A stretch of DNA of 64,000 nt from Iodidimonas sp. SYSU 1G8 (GTDB lineage: Bacteria > Pseudomonadota > Alphaproteobacteria > SMXS01): assembly GCF_039655775.1 (NCBI RefSeq), contig NZ_JBBYXJ010000001.1, positions 806,001 through 870,000 of the forward strand, given 5' to 3'. Shown here piece by piece: positions 63,834 to 64,000 of the stretch (positions within the stretch are counted from its first letter, which is position 1; each line of letters begins with the position of its first letter). The notes under the pieces were generated by a model, which worked only from the letters and a program-made list of their open reading frames with translations, did not search any database and was not told the origin of the DNA. Both the position numbers and the translations under genes were made by a program.

Positions 63834-64000
63834 TTAAAGGGCGACGGCCACCGATTTCACTTCAGTATAGGCCTCGATCCCATCGAAGCCCATCTCCCGG
63901 CCCCAGCCGGATTCCTTGTAGCCGCCGAACGGCAGCGACATGTCGGACGCGCCGTGGCAGTTGATCCAGACGCTGCCGGCGCGGATCTGCGCCGCCAGCC
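63834..64000 (-). CDS. aldehyde dehydrogenase, C-terminal end (partial)
   Basis: The last 55 codons of an ALDH-family gene, cut by the window edge. The translation has AGSVWINCHG, PFGGYKESGWGRE and the ending YTEVKSVAVAL, which is the conserved C-terminal part of NAD(P)-dependent aldehyde dehydrogenases. It heads the minus-strand oxygenase cluster in this window. Confidence 0.9.
   Translation of the reverse strand, partial: LAAQIRAGSVWINCHGASDMSLPFGGYKESGWGREMGFDGIEAYTEVKSVAVAL

Overview
The window comes from a GC-rich, Gram-negative alphaproteobacterium. Supporting signs are the conserved block rne - M48 protease - DsbA-like - thiSG - aroQ - accBC - aat - DUF2155 - mlaD - NDUFA12 - nrdJ, the NDUFA12-type complex I subunit, long alphaproteobacterial forms of PstC/PstA, a DUF455 protein and a bactofilin paired with an M23 peptidase. 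The aerobic catabolic genes (P450, paired acyl-CoA dehydrogenases, Rieske oxygenases) fit an environmental, Rhodospirillales-like organism, but the genus cannot be fixed from this sequence. No tRNA, rRNA, CRISPR array or complete insertion sequence was seen.

Region 1 (1-29.7 kb) is housekeeping. It holds wall recycling and synthesis (anmK, penicillin-binding protein 1A, AmiC-type amidase, M23 peptidase/bactofilin), translation (tyrS, prfB with an intact programmed +1 frameshift site, aat), nitrogen control (glnE), RNA decay (rne with a structured leader), redox and folding proteins, a fused thiS-thiG, and fatty-acid initiation (accB/accC). Region 2 (29.7-35.5 kb) has NDUFA12 diverging from a B12-dependent ribonucleotide reductase with NrdR-like sites, then a DUF454 protein and a diguanylate cyclase. 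Region 3 (35.5-43.0 kb) is a complete phosphate regulon, phoR-pstS-pstC-pstA-pstB-phoU-phoB, on the minus strand. It has a three-repeat Pho box before pstS and a strong stem-loop between pstS and pstC.

Region 4 (43.2-52.6 kb) is accessory metabolism: two adjacent acyl-CoA dehydrogenases, two zinc alcohol dehydrogenases, a cytochrome P450, a CMD/AhpD-like protein and a SnoaL-like protein. A truncated second copy of the SnoaL gene flanks a small hypothetical gene. A metallophosphoesterase closes the region.

Region 5 (52.7-58.0 kb) is a visibly lower-GC island and the best candidate for an uncharacterised system. It encodes a Vsr-type endonuclease, a C5-cytosine methyltransferase, a putative QxK-type restriction endonuclease, a 340-bp AT-rich spacer with a gene-like remnant, a MORC/MutL-like GHKL ATPase, and an unrecognised protein with a Rossmann-like glycine motif. 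The last two overlap by ATGA. I read this as a restriction-modification core joined to a two-gene effector module, probably for phage or plasmid defence.

Region 6 (58.0 kb to end) has a DUF4304 gene between two REP-like palindromes, then a minus-strand catabolic cluster: ALDH (cut by the window edge), enoyl-CoA hydratase, two tandem paralogous Rieske oxygenase alpha subunits, a Rieske ferredoxin and a ThuA-domain protein.
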